Origin: Siccirubricoccus soli
Lineage (GTDB): Bacteria; Pseudomonadota; Alphaproteobacteria; Acetobacterales; Acetobacteraceae
DNA length: 64,000 nt
Assembly (NCBI RefSeq): GCF_024178315.1
Contig: NZ_JAMZIK010000001.1
Coordinates: 1-64,000 of the forward strand
Direction: 5' to 3'
Of the stretch, positions 1 through 9,076 are shown in pieces; position 1 is the stretch's first letter; the number at the start of each line of letters is the position of its first letter. A program made the position numbers and the translations under genes. The notes beneath the pieces were generated by a model that saw only the letters and a program-made list of their open reading frames with translations, made no database searches and was not told the origin of the DNA.

Positions 1-2
1 CG

Positions 3-1550
3 CGGCAGGAGGCGGAGGAACTGCGCGAGGCGATGCAGGCCCTGCTGGCTGGGGCCGGCCCGCCCCCCAGCCTGCCGCCGCCCGTGCTGGCCCGCCCCGC
101 CGAGGCCGATCAGCGGGCCGTCCTGGCGCCAGCGGCGGGCCGGCTGCTGGCCGGTCAGGCGCTCGGCCTGCCGCTGGCCGGCCTTACCGCCCTGGCGCTG
201 CATGTGGCGGCGGCCTCGGTGGGGGCGCAGGGGCGGCTGCGGCTCCGGCTGCATGGCGCCGAGAGCGGGCGGATCATGGCGGCCTGGGAGCTGCCGGGCG
301 AGGCGCTGGCGCCGGGTTGGTTGACGCTCGACCTGCCCCAGCCGCTCGGCCCGCTGCGCGAGGGGGCGGTGCTCGACCTGGCGGCGGAGCTGGGGCCGGG
401 GGATGAGTTGCGCCTCTCCCTGGAGGACCGCGAGAGCGAGCTGCCGGTGACCAGCCCGGGCAGCGCCACGCCGGGCCGCGCCCTGGCGGTGCGGGCCTGG
501 ACCGCCCCGCATGGCCGGCGCTTCGTCCAGCCGCTGCATTGGGACGCGGAGGCGGTGGGGCTGGCGGTGGCGCCGCATGGGGTGAAGGTGGCGCTGCCCG
601 AGAGCCTGCTGCTCGGCGCCCGGCTGCCGCTCGGCCGGGTGGAGCGCAGGGCGCTGGGGCGGGAGGTGCCGAAGCTGGTCGCCCGGCTGCGTGGCGGCGA
701 GGCGGCGCTGATCCTGCTGCCCGCCGTGCCGCTGAACGGGCTGGACCTCCTGACGGCGGAATTCGGTCTGCCGCTCGGCGATGCCACGGGGCTGGAGGTG
801 GCGCTCTGGCTGCAACCGGCCGGGGCGCTGGTGGCGGGGCTGGAGGAGCTGAGCCTGGAGCCCCCCGGCGCCCGTTGGTCCGGCTGGCGCGGCGCGCCGC
901 CGGGGGAGGGGCTGATCCTGAGCCTCGCCGTGCCCCTTTCGGCGCCGCGGAAGGCGATGGTGGCGCTGGCGCTGCGCCATGGTGGGGCGCCGGAGGCGGA
1001 GGCACGGCTCGAGCTGGCAGCGCTGTATGGCCGTCGGGTGGTGCAGCCGAGCGGCGCGAAGCCCGGCCGCCGCGCTCGGCTGCCGGAGACGCCGGAGGAG
1101 GCCGGCCGGCCCCGCCTGGCCGCGGTGCGGCTGGAGGAGAGCCTGGTGCTGAGCGGCGGCAACTACCGCCACCTCGATATCTGGCTGGAAGGGGTGCGGG
1201 CGGCGGGCGAGTCCTGGCCGCGGCTGCGCTTCAAATTCATCCTCGCCGGCGAGGCGCCGGCGCTGGAATTCCGCCTGCGGCCGGACTGGCCGCCGCTCTT
1301 CGCCCGCTGGCCGGAGGGGCACCCGGCCATGCGCAGCGACCGGTACGGGCCGCATCTCTGGCTGACGGAGGAGGCGCTGGCTGGCGGGCTGCTGGCCGCG
1401 CTGGAGGAGCCGCGCGACCGCGCCATGCTCGCCGCCGTACTGGCCCTGCTGCCGAGCGCCGTGGCCACCGTGGCGCGGGACGCGACCACCGACCCGGCAG
1501 AGTTCGACCTGCTGCTGGGCAAGGCGCGGCGGCTGGCGGCGGCGCTATAG
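3..1550 (+). CDS. Uncharacterised beta-rich protein, 5' end outside window
   Basis: I do not recognise the family. The frame is open to the left edge: the ten codons before the first ATG (position 33) also read as a charged, helix-like segment (EAEELREAM), so the true start probably lies upstream. About 515 residues are visible, with no cysteines. The first third and the middle read as alternating short beta strands rich in Leu, Gly and Arg (for example RLRLRLHG, LRLSLEDRE), suggesting one or two beta-sandwich or carbohydrate-binding-like modules. No signal peptide, catalytic motif or membrane segment is visible. It converges with mutL across a hairpin. A surface or sugar-related role is only a guess. 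Confidence 0.7.
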   Translation, partial: RQEAEELREAMQALLAGAGPPPSLPPPVLARPAEADQRAVLAPAAGRLLAGQALGLPLAGLTALALHVAAASVGAQGRLRLRLHGAESGRIMAAWELPGEALAPGWLTLDLPQPLGPLREGAVLDLAAELGPGDELRLSLEDRESELPVTSPGSATPGRALAVRAWTAPHGRRFVQPLHWDAEAVGLAVAPHGVKVALPESLLLGARLPLGRVERRALGREVPKLVARLRGGEAALILLPAVPLNGLDLLTAEFGLPLGDATGLEVALWLQPAGALVAGLEELSLEPPGARWSGWRGAPPGEGLILSLAVPLSAPRKAMVALALRHGGAPEAEARLELAALYGRRVVQPSGAKPGRRARLPETPEEAGRPRLAAVRLEESLVLSGGNYRHLDIWLEGVRAAGESWPRLRFKFILAGEAPALEFRLRPDWPPLFARWPEGHPAMRSDRYGPHLWLTEEALAGGLLAALEEPRDRAMLAAVLALLPSAVATVARDATTDPAEFDLLLGKARRLAAAL

Positions 1551-1557
1551 ATATTAG

Positions 1558-1584
1558 CCACGAAACCGCTGCGCGGCTTCGTGG
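1558..1584. terminator. Hairpin between convergent genes
   Basis: An imperfect inverted repeat has arms CCACGAA-CCGC and GCGG-TTCGTGG around a four-base loop. It lies 8 bases after the stop of the upstream gene and 55 bases before the mutL stop. A short run of T follows at about 1595, so it may end transcription of the plus-strand gene. The T run is not adjacent to the stem, so confidence is limited. Confidence 0.4.
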
Positions 1585-1638
1585 GGCCCCGGGGTTTTGT
1601 CCTTGCTCCTCCTCCGCCGCGGGCGCGGGAGGGGCGCG

Positions 1639-3429
1639 TCACCGACGGCCGAACAGCTTCTCCAGCTCCGCCGCCCCCAGCCGGAGGAAGGTGGGGCGGC
1701 CATGGGAGCAGGTGGCGGCGCGGGGCGTCGCCTCCATCTGGCGCAGCAGCGCATCCATCTCCGGCGGGGTCAGGCGCCGCCCGGCGCGGACCGAGCCATG
1801 GCAGGCCAGCCGGGCGATCGCCGCATCCAGCCTTCTCTCCAGCGCCACCGTCTCGCCCTCCGCGGCCAGTTCCGCCGCCAAATCCCGCAGCAGGGGGGCG
1901 GGGTCGGTCGGGCCGAGCAGGGCTGGCAGGGCGCGCACCAGCACCGCGCCGGCGCCGAATCCTTCGATCTCGAGGCCAAGCCGGGCGAGGTCCGGCGCGG
2001 CCTCCAGCAGCCGCGCCGCCTCCGCTTGCGGCAGATCCACCACCGCGGGCAGCAGCAGGGGCTGGGCGCGGACGCCGCCTTCGAGGAGCTGGGTCTTCAG
2101 CGCCTCCTGGGTCAGCCGCTCATGCGCCGCATGCTGGTCCACCAGCACCAGCGCGCCATCCGGCGCCTCGGCCAGGATGTAGGTGTCCAGCAGCTGCGCC
2201 AGGGCGCGGCCGAGCGGGTGCTCCGCCGGGGCGGGCGGCGCCTCCGGCGCGGCGGCGGGGCGGGGCGGGGCGAAGCCGAGGGGCAGGGGCGCCGGGCCAG
2301 GCGCGGCAGGGCCCGGTGCACCGGAGAGGGCGAATTGCGCCTCGGCGAAGCCCGGGCCGGCGGGCAGGGGCGCGGGTGCCGGGCGCGACCAGCCGCCCCA
2401 GGACCGGCTGGGGCGGTACTGAGTGAGGGCGGGTGCCGGCGCCGCCACCCCCGCCCCAGCGGAGAGCGCCCGCTTCAGCGCCGAGATCATCAGCCCGCGC
2501 ACCGCGGCCTCCTCGCGGAAGCGCAGCTCCGTCTTCATCGGGTGGACATTCACATCCACCGCCTCGGGCGGGAGGTCGAGGAACAGGGCGGCGACCGGAT
2601 GGCGGCCGGCGGCGATCAGCTCCCGATAGGCGACGCGCAGCGCGGTGCGCAGCAGCGGGTCCCGCACCGGGCGGCGATTGACCACCAGATGCTGCTCCGT
2701 CCCCGTGGCGCGGGTGAAGGCGGGCTGGGCGGCGAGGCCAGAGAGGGTCAGCCCCCCGCCCTCCGCCGTCACGGGCAGCGCGGCGGCGGCGAAATCGGCG
2801 CCGAGCAGGGCGGCGAGGCGTTCCTCGCGCGCCGCGGGGGCGAGGGACAGCACCTCCCGCCCCTCCAAGGTCACGCGGAAGCCGACCTCCGGCCAGGCCA
2901 GCGCCAGACGGCGCACCGCCTCCACCGCCTGGTCGCCCTCGGCGCGGGGGGATTTGAGGAATTTGCGGCGGGCGGGCACGGCGAAGAACAGGTCCCGCAC
3001 CTCGATCCGCGTGCCGGGGGCGCCGGAGGCGGGCACCACCTCCCCCTTCCGGCCGCCCTCCACCACCAGGACATGGGCATCGCCGCCGCGGGGACGGGAG
3101 GTGATGGCCAGCCGCGCGACGGCGCCGATGGAGGGCAGGGCCTCGCCGCGGAAGCCGAGGGTGGCGATGCGGAACAGCATCGCCTCCTCCGGCAGCTTGG
3201 AGGTGGCATGGCGCTCGACGCAGAGGGCGAGGTCGGCGGGCGGCATGCCATGCCCGTCATCCTCCACCAGCACCCGGCCGATGCCGCCCTCCTCCAGCGT
3301 CACGGCGATGCGGGAGGCGCCGGCATCGAGGGCGTTCTCCACCAGCTCCTTCACCACCGCGGCCGGGCGCTCCACCACCTCGCCGGCAGCGATGCGGTTG
3401 GCGGTGGTTTCGGGCAGCAGCCTGATCAT
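1639..3429 (-). CDS. mutL: DNA mismatch repair protein MutL
   Basis: MutL couples MutS mismatch recognition to strand incision. The 596-residue product starts at MIRLLPETTANRIAAGEVV, the invariant MutL N terminus; an upstream in-frame start would add 27 arginine-rich residues not expected in the family. GHKL ATPase motifs are all present: ENALDAG (31-37), DDGHGM (57-62), HATSKL (74-79) and GFRGEALPSIGAV (92-104). A Pro/Ala-rich linker leads to the C-terminal endonuclease domain, which has the metal-binding motif DQHAAHERLTQE (pattern DQHAx2Ex4E), ACHGSV and CSHGRP. This is therefore the nicking type of MutL found in bacteria without MutH. It is the last gene of the minus-strand block and is separated from pgi by about 218 bases. 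Confidence 0.97.
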   Translation of the reverse strand: MIRLLPETTANRIAAGEVVERPAAVVKELVENALDAGASRIAVTLEEGGIGRVLVEDDGHGMPPADLALCVERHATSKLPEEAMLFRIATLGFRGEALPSIGAVARLAITSRPRGGDAHVLVVEGGRKGEVVPASGAPGTRIEVRDLFFAVPARRKFLKSPRAEGDQAVEAVRRLALAWPEVGFRVTLEGREVLSLAPAAREERLAALLGADFAAAALPVTAEGGGLTLSGLAAQPAFTRATGTEQHLVVNRRPVRDPLLRTALRVAYRELIAAGRHPVAALFLDLPPEAVDVNVHPMKTELRFREEAAVRGLMISALKRALSAGAGVAAPAPALTQYRPSRSWGGWSRPAPAPLPAGPGFAEAQFALSGAPGPAAPGPAPLPLGFAPPRPAAAPEAPPAPAEHPLGRALAQLLDTYILAEAPDGALVLVDQHAAHERLTQEALKTQLLEGGVRAQPLLLPAVVDLPQAEAARLLEAAPDLARLGLEIEGFGAGAVLVRALPALLGPTDPAPLLRDLAAELAAEGETVALERRLDAAIARLACHGSVRAGRRLTPPEMDALLRQMEATPRAATCSHGRPTFLRLGAAELEKLFGRR

Positions 3430-3647
3430 GTCCCCACCGCGTCGCTGCGCGCCGTGGTGGGGGCCCCGAGGCGGTTCCCGATCAGCGCCTCGCACAGGCC
3501 GTCGCGGCAAAGCTGCGACGGCGCAACGGGCGGCGCCGGGCGGGTGGTAAGGTGGTCGGCGTAAGGCGTCCGAAGATGGGGCATGGAGTCGGAAACCAGC
3601 CTAGCACGGCCGGGCCTGGAAGGGGCGCGGTTTGGCGCCGACCGGCC

Positions 3648-5288
3648 TTACCCGGCGCGCCAAGCCCCGGAGATGGTGCGCAGCAGCCCCTCCGTCGAGC
3701 CGTCATGCGCGCCCGGCTTCGGCGTCCCCGCCTCCAGCTCCGCCAGGATCGGCCCGGCGAGCTGCTTGCCCAGCTCCACCCCCCACTGGTCGAAGGCGTT
3801 GATGCCCCAGAGGGCGCCCAGGCAGAACACCTTGTGCTCGTAGAGCGCCACCACCTGGCCGAGGGTGAAGGCGTCCAGATGCGGCAGCAGCAGGGTCGCG
3901 CTCGGCCGGTTGCCGGGGAAGATGCGGTGCGGCAGCAGCCGGGCGATCTCGGCGGCCGGCACGCCCGCCTCGGCCATCTCCGCCTCCACCTCCTCGGCGG
4001 CTTTGCCGCGCATCAGCGCCTCGGCCTGGGCGAGGCCATTGGCCAGCAGCTTGCGGTGGCTGTCGGCATGCGGGTGGTCGGGCTGCGCCACCAGGAGGAT
4101 GTCGCAGGGCACCGGCATGGTGCCCTGGTGGATGAGCTGCATGAAGCTGTGCTGGGCATTGGTGCCCGGCTCGCCGAACACCACCGCACCGGTCGCCTGG
4201 GCCACCGCGCTGCCATCCAGCGCCACCCGCTTGCCGAGGCTCTCCATCTCGAGCTGCTGGAGATGCGCCGGCAGCCGCGCCAAGCGCTCATCGTAAGGGA
4301 GCACGGCGCGCGTCGGGTAGCCGAGGCCGTTGACGTGCCAAATCTCGGCCAGGGCCAGCAGCACCGGCAGATTGGCCTCCAGCTTCGTGCCGAGGAAATG
4401 CTCATCCATGGCGCGGGCGCCGGCCAGCAGGCGGGTGAAGGCGTCCCAGCCCAGCGCCAGGGCGATGGACAGGCCGATGGCGGACCACAAGCTGAACCGC
4501 CCGCCCACCCAGTCGCGGAAGGGGAAGACGCGCTCGGCCGGGATGCCGAAGGCCGCCGTGGCCTGCATGTTGGTGGAGAGGGCGGCGAAATGCTGCCCCG
4601 CCTGCTCGCCCAGCGTGCCGCGCAGCCAGTCCCGGACCAGGGCGGCGTTGGTCATCGTCTCCTGCGTCGTGAAGGTCTTGGAGGCGACGAGGACCAGGGT
4701 GCGGGCGGGATCGAGCTGCGGCCGCAGCGCCTCCCAGGCATGGGCATCGACATTGGCCAGGTAATGCGCCCGCATCGGCGCGGCCGGCGTCCAGAGCGCC
4801 CGCGTCACCATGGCGGGGCCGAGATCGGAGCCGCCGATGCCGATATTCACCACATCGGTGAAGCGCTCCCCGGTGGCGCCAAGCACGCCGCCGCCACGGA
4901 CCAGGCGGGTGAACTGCCCCATCCGCTCCAGCACCTGCGCCACCGCGGCGGAGGCATCCTCCCCGCCGGTGCGAAAGCCGGCCTCACGCGGGGCGCGCAG
5001 CGCCATGTGCAGCACGGCGCGCCGTTCGGTGGCGTTGATCGCCTCGCCGGCCGCCATGGCGTCCCGACGCTCGGCCAGCCCCGCCGCCTGCGCCAGGCCG
5101 AGCAGGGCGGCGAGGCGCGGCGCGTTCAGCGAGGTCTTGGAAAGGTCGAGCAGCAGCCCGTCCGCCGCCCAGGAGAAGCGCCCGAAGCGGCCGGGATCGG
5201 CGGCGAAGAGGGGACGGATCGCCGCGGCGTCCGGTGCCGCCGCGAGGCTTGCGATCTCCGCCCAGGCCGCCCGCATCGCTTCGTTCAT
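3648..5288 (-). CDS. pgi: Glucose-6-phosphate isomerase
   Basis: Interconverts glucose-6-phosphate and fructose-6-phosphate in the cytosol. The 546-residue length matches the long bacterial/eukaryotic PGI type (E. coli about 549). Seen motifs include NIGIGGSDLGPAMV for phosphate binding, the family signature WVGGRFSLWSAIG, the segment YDERLARLPAHLQQLEMES, and the C-terminal FDQWGVELGKQLA with the conserved Gln and Lys. The start MNEAMRAAW gives the usual N terminus; upstream sequence in frame is non-homologous. It is read away from the M16 peptidase genes and separated from them by about 230 bases with no gene, so it may have its own promoter. Confidence 0.97.
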   Translation of the reverse strand: MNEAMRAAWAEIASLAAAPDAAAIRPLFAADPGRFGRFSWAADGLLLDLSKTSLNAPRLAALLGLAQAAGLAERRDAMAAGEAINATERRAVLHMALRAPREAGFRTGGEDASAAVAQVLERMGQFTRLVRGGGVLGATGERFTDVVNIGIGGSDLGPAMVTRALWTPAAPMRAHYLANVDAHAWEALRPQLDPARTLVLVASKTFTTQETMTNAALVRDWLRGTLGEQAGQHFAALSTNMQATAAFGIPAERVFPFRDWVGGRFSLWSAIGLSIALALGWDAFTRLLAGARAMDEHFLGTKLEANLPVLLALAEIWHVNGLGYPTRAVLPYDERLARLPAHLQQLEMESLGKRVALDGSAVAQATGAVVFGEPGTNAQHSFMQLIHQGTMPVPCDILLVAQPDHPHADSHRKLLANGLAQAEALMRGKAAEEVEAEMAEAGVPAAEIARLLPHRIFPGNRPSATLLLPHLDAFTLGQVVALYEHKVFCLGALWGINAFDQWGVELGKQLAGPILAELEAGTPKPGAHDGSTEGLLRTISGAWRAG

Positions 5289-5520
5289 ACCCCCGCCTCC
5301 ATCCGCTGCCCGGCCATTATCGCCAAGAGGATACGGCGAAAACCCGGCGGTCCGGTCATGTCCGGTCACAGCCGGCGGAAGAGGCCGCATGCCAGGCGGC
5401 CTGCGCCGCGCTCCCGCCCCGCCGTTGTCCTGGCGCAACTCCGCCGTGTGGGCTGTGCGGAGCCTTCCCGTCAGGCGCTCTCCGGCCCCCCATGGCGCCG
5501 CGCAGCGGTGTCGCGGGAGG

Positions 5521-6807
5521 TCAAAGGCCCTGCGGCTCCCCGGCGATGATGGCGGCCAGCGCTTCCGGCCGCAGCACCCGGGCGGCGACCTGGGCCAGCT
5601 TCTCCCGCCCCAGCGCCCGCAGCCGCGTCGGGCGCCCGGCGAGCCAGTCCGGCGGCCTGCCATTCTGCTGCATGCCGAGCAGGGTATCGGCGATGCGCCG
5701 GCTGTCGGTGAAGGCGAGCGGCAGGGAGCCGGTGAGGTAGGCGACGGCATCGGCCAGCTCGGCCTCGGTCGGGCCCGTGGCGGCCATGCGGCCCCATTCC
5801 TCCCGCGTTACGGCCAGTGTCTCCGCCACCCGGGCATTCTCCGTCGCCACTGCGCCGATGATGATGCCCCGACGGAACAGCACCTCCAGCCCGCCGCTGA
5901 TGCCATAGGCGAGGCCGCGCTGCTCCCGCACCGCATGCATGAGGCGGGAGGCGAAGCCGCCGCCGGAGAGGATGCGCAGCACCACCTGCAGCGGCTCCCA
6001 GTCCGGGTCCTCCGCCGCCAGCCCTTCCTGCCCGAAGATCACCGCGGATTGCGGCGAGGCGACGGGCACGATTTTCTGGCCGAAGGCCTGGAAACCGGGC
6101 AGGGGCGGCACGGCGGGGGGCTCGCCGGCGGGCAGGGGACCGAACAGCTCCGGCAGCAGGGCGGCAAGCTGCGGCGCGGTGATGTCGCCCGCCACCGCCA
6201 GCAGCAGCCCCTCCCGCCGGAGCTGGCGGGCCAGGGCGGCGCGGATCGCCTCCGGCGGCAGGGCGGCGAGGCTTTCCGCCGTGCCGGTGGCAGGGCGGCC
6301 GACGGGATGGCCGGGGAAGGCGGCGGCCCAGAAGGCACGGCCGGCCTGGCCGCGCGGGGTCTCCAGGTTGCGCCTTGCGTTGGCGATGCCGCGGGCGCGC
6401 ACCCGCTCCACCGCCTCGGCATCGAGGCGCGGCTCCGTCATGGCCAGGCGGGCGAGGCGCAGCGCCTGGGGCAGCGACTCGGTCAGGCTGCGCAGGCTGC
6501 CCTCGAACCCGTCCCGCCCGGCAGAGAAGCCTAGATTGATGGCGTCGTCGCGCAGCGCATCGGCGAAGGCGGTGGCGGGCAGCGGCCCGGCGCCCTCGGT
6601 CAGCAGGGCGGCGGCCATGGCGGCGGCACCCTCCTGCCCCTCGGGGTCCAGGCTGGCGCCGCCCGACCAGGACCAGGAGAGGGAGACGACCGGGACGCTG
6701 TGATGCTCCACCAGCCAGGCGGAGATGCCGCCGGCCCGGACGATCTGGATGGGCAGGGAGAAGCCGGCCGGCTGGCCGGTCTCCACCGGGCTCGCGGCGG
6801 GGCTCAC
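5521..6807 (-). CDS. M16 family peptidase-like subunit, non-catalytic
   Basis: The 428-residue product has the two-domain M16 (insulinase/pitrilysin) fold. The zinc motif HxxEH is absent: at the corresponding position the sequence reads AAAMAAALLTEGAG. It should therefore be the structural partner of the catalytic subunit encoded just upstream. The start is a GTG overlapping the partner's TGA stop (GTGA), so the two are translationally coupled and probably form a heterodimer. The C-terminal M16 domain is intact and the length is normal. No signal peptide is visible, unlike its partner, whose N terminus looks exported; this leaves the compartment uncertain. M16 pairs of this kind process or degrade peptides in the periplasm or cytosol. 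Confidence 0.88.
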   Translation of the reverse strand: MSPAASPVETGQPAGFSLPIQIVRAGGISAWLVEHHSVPVVSLSWSWSGGASLDPEGQEGAAAMAAALLTEGAGPLPATAFADALRDDAINLGFSAGRDGFEGSLRSLTESLPQALRLARLAMTEPRLDAEAVERVRARGIANARRNLETPRGQAGRAFWAAAFPGHPVGRPATGTAESLAALPPEAIRAALARQLRREGLLLAVAGDITAPQLAALLPELFGPLPAGEPPAVPPLPGFQAFGQKIVPVASPQSAVIFGQEGLAAEDPDWEPLQVVLRILSGGGFASRLMHAVREQRGLAYGISGGLEVLFRRGIIIGAVATENARVAETLAVTREEWGRMAATGPTEAELADAVAYLTGSLPLAFTDSRRIADTLLGMQQNGRPPDWLAGRPTRLRALGREKLAQVAARVLRPEALAAIIAGEPQGL

Positions 6808-8201
6808 GAGGCGGTGCCTGGCAGCAGCCAGCCGGTGGTGCTGGGCGCGCCGCCGAGCACGGCCCGGGAGGCGACGGTCACCTGATCGAGCGTCACGGCG
6901 CGCAGCCGGGCCGGCCAGTACTCCACCGTCTCCAGCGGCAGGCCGATGGCCAGGGCGCCGCCCAGCATGCGCGGCGCCGCGCCGATGCCGTCCAGCGCCA
7001 GCAGGGCCCCGGCGGTGAGCTGGCGGGCGGAGCGGGCGCGCTCCGCCTCGGCCGGGCCCTCCTGCACCAGCTTGGCGAGCACGGCATCCACCGCCGCTTC
7101 CAGCGCCTCCGGCGCAATGCCGGGGCGGGTGGTGGCGCTGATCGTGAAGGCGGCGACGCCCATCGCCTCGCTGTCATAGGAAGCGCCGGCGGAGGTCGCG
7201 AGACCGGTCTCGACCAGCGCCTTGTAGAGCCGGCTGCCCGGGCCGCTGCCCAGCAGATGCGCCAGCAGCTCCAGCGCCCAGGCCTGGTCGGCATCGCCCC
7301 AGGTCAGGCTGGGGGCCATGTAGGCGCGCAGGAAGGTGGCTTCCCGCACCGCCGGGTCGCGGCGGATGAGGCGAGGCTCCACCGCCTGGGCGGGCGGGGG
7401 GGCACGGTCCCGGGCCACTGCCGCGCGGGCCGGGACAGGGGCGTAGAATTCCTCCGCCAGCCGGCGCAGCTCGGCCTCCCGCACATCGCCGGTGACGACC
7501 AGCGTGGCGTTGGCCGGAGCGTAGCGGCGTTCGTAGAAGCTGTGCAGATCGTCCCGCGTGAGGGCGCGGATCTCCTCCTCCCAGCCGATGATGGGGCGGC
7601 CGCGCCAGTGCTGCGGGCCGAAGAGGGCGGCCTCGAAGGCCTCGTAGAAGCGGGCGCGAGGATTGCTGTCGGTGCGCTGGCGGCGCTCCTCCAGCACGAC
7701 GGCGCGCTCCGGCTCCACCGTCCCGGCCGGCAGCAGGGGGCCGGCGAAGCGGTCCGCCTCCATGCGCATGACGAGGGGGAGGCGGGAAGCCTCCACCGTC
7801 TGGTGATAGGCGGTGACGTCGCGGGAGGTGAAGGCGTTGTCCTGCCCGCCTTCCCGCGCCACGGCCAGGCTGAAGGCGCCGGGGGCGACGTGCGGGCTGC
7901 CCTTGAACATCATGTGCTCGAGGAAATGGGCGAGGCCGGAGCGGCCAGCCGGGTCCTCCCCCGCCCCCGCAGCGTAGAACAGGAAGTGGGAGACCACCGG
8001 CACCCGGCGGCTTTCCGCCAGCACCACGCGGAGGCCGTTGGGCAGGCTCCAGGAGGTGGCGCCGAAGAGCGGCCGGTCACGCGGCGGCGCGGAGGATGGC
8101 AGCAGGCTGGACGCGGCAGGCTGGGCGGGGGCGGAGGTCGCTAGGGCGGTCGGGAGCAGGCCGGCAGCGGCGATGGCGGTGCGGCGGGTCATCTCAGGCA
8201 T
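6804..8201 (-). CDS. M16 family zinc metallopeptidase, catalytic subunit
   Basis: A 465-residue M16 endopeptidase. The inverted zinc motif HFLEH is at residues 92-96, in the usual context SGLAHFLEHMMFKGS, and the downstream R(M)EADRF segment supplies the second glutamate region. The N terminus carries Arg-Arg and an Ala/Leu-rich stretch ending in APAQ, consistent with an export signal, possibly Tat-like. Two starts are possible: the ATG used here, or another ATG three codons later that gives MTRRTAIAA. It is the first of the two coupled M16 genes and follows the DUF3035 lipoprotein after about 300 bases. In related genomes this pair commonly lies beside lspA and ileS. Confidence 0.92.
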   Translation of the reverse strand: MPEMTRRTAIAAAGLLPTALATSAPAQPAASSLLPSSAPPRDRPLFGATSWSLPNGLRVVLAESRRVPVVSHFLFYAAGAGEDPAGRSGLAHFLEHMMFKGSPHVAPGAFSLAVAREGGQDNAFTSRDVTAYHQTVEASRLPLVMRMEADRFAGPLLPAGTVEPERAVVLEERRQRTDSNPRARFYEAFEAALFGPQHWRGRPIIGWEEEIRALTRDDLHSFYERRYAPANATLVVTGDVREAELRRLAEEFYAPVPARAAVARDRAPPPAQAVEPRLIRRDPAVREATFLRAYMAPSLTWGDADQAWALELLAHLLGSGPGSRLYKALVETGLATSAGASYDSEAMGVAAFTISATTRPGIAPEALEAAVDAVLAKLVQEGPAEAERARSARQLTAGALLALDGIGAAPRMLGGALAIGLPLETVEYWPARLRAVTLDQVTVASRAVLGGAPSTTGWLLPGTAS

Positions 8202-8500
8202 GCTCCAGCATGTGGGGCGGGCACGGCCCGGCGCAAATTCTATCGGAGCCCGACCTCGCTGGGCCTGCCCGGCCGGCCATCAGCCCGATGGTCCGCCCCT
8301 TGTCCGGGCGCGGCTTCGCTGCGCCGGACCATACGATGCCCAAGTTGCGGTGCTTTCCGGGGTCTCCACGATGGGGCGCGGCGCCGCTGCGGGCAAGACC
8401 GGGCAGGATCGGCTGAGCTCCGCTCCCCCATCCCGCTCCGGTTCGTTGTCTGGTCGCGCAAGTCGCGGTTACGGTCGATCCGGCCCTGCCCGATCACGCT
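8202..8500. other. Gene-free spacer with a large inverted repeat
   Basis: No convincing gene was found in these 299 bases on either strand; the open frames present have no ribosome binding site and no recognisable product. The region contains ATGGTCCG (8288-8295) matched by CGGACCAT (8325-8332), enclosing a GC-rich segment that can also pair, so a long cruciform or transcript hairpin is possible. Any promoter for the two M16 genes should lie here. Confidence 0.5.
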
Positions 8501-9076
8501 TTAGAAAATGCTCTCCAGCAGCCGGCGGACCGGGTTGCCGCTCTGGCTGCGCTGGATGACGGGCGTCTCGCCCTCCGTCACGTCGCGGCCCAGCGCGGCA
8601 TTCTCCCGCAACCGGCGGGCTTCGCGCGAGGCGTCCAGCGCGGTGCCGGGCGGCTCGGACTGGCGCCAGAAGATCAGCCGGTCGGCCAGGCCGCGCTCCG
8701 GCTGGTCGAGGCGAAGGCTCTCCTCATCCACCCGGCGGCGGATATCGTCGCTGACCGGCCGCCCGGTCTGGGCGAGCAGGGCGGCTTCGCCGCTGCTGCG
8801 GGGGCCGGTGGCGGGGCCGGAGAGGGCCGCGCCCGGCACCAGCGCGGCCTCCGCGGCCTGACGCTGGGAGAGTTCCTGCGGCCGCTCCGCCCCCGGCCGG
8901 GGCACCGGCAGCTCCCCCAGCGAGGGGGGCATGGAGAGCGGCGCCCGCGTCGTCACCTGGAATTCGTCCGGCGCCTCCCGGGTGAAGCCGAAATTGCGCG
9001 CGGTGTCCGGGCCGCAGCCGGCCATGGCGGCCAGCAGCGGCAGGCAGAGGGCCAGGCGGAGGGTGGGCAGGCTCAT
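8501..9076 (-). CDS. DUF3035 domain lipoprotein
   Basis: A 191-residue protein with an N-terminal signal (LALCLPLLAAMAGC) whose Cys at about residue 21 fits a lipobox, so it is probably an outer- or inner-membrane lipoprotein. The middle contains the family segment APDEFQVTTRAPLSMPPSLGE. This combination, with a position directly after lspA, is typical of the alphaproteobacterial DUF3035 family, whose function is unknown. Its ATG overlaps the lspA stop (ATGA), so the substrate of lipoprotein signal peptidase may be made in step with the enzyme that matures it. Position -3 of the lipobox is Met, which is tolerated but not ideal. Confidence 0.85.
   Translation of the reverse strand: MSLPTLRLALCLPLLAAMAGCGPDTARNFGFTREAPDEFQVTTRAPLSMPPSLGELPVPRPGAERPQELSQRQAAEAALVPGAALSGPATGPRSSGEAALLAQTGRPVSDDIRRRVDEESLRLDQPERGLADRLIFWRQSEPPGTALDASREARRLRENAALGRDVTEGETPVIQRSQSGNPVRRLLESIF

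Noticed and set aside
8240-8497. Minus-strand frame of 85 codons in the gap before the M16 genes
   Set aside because: Arg-rich translation, no ribosome site and no recognisable feature.
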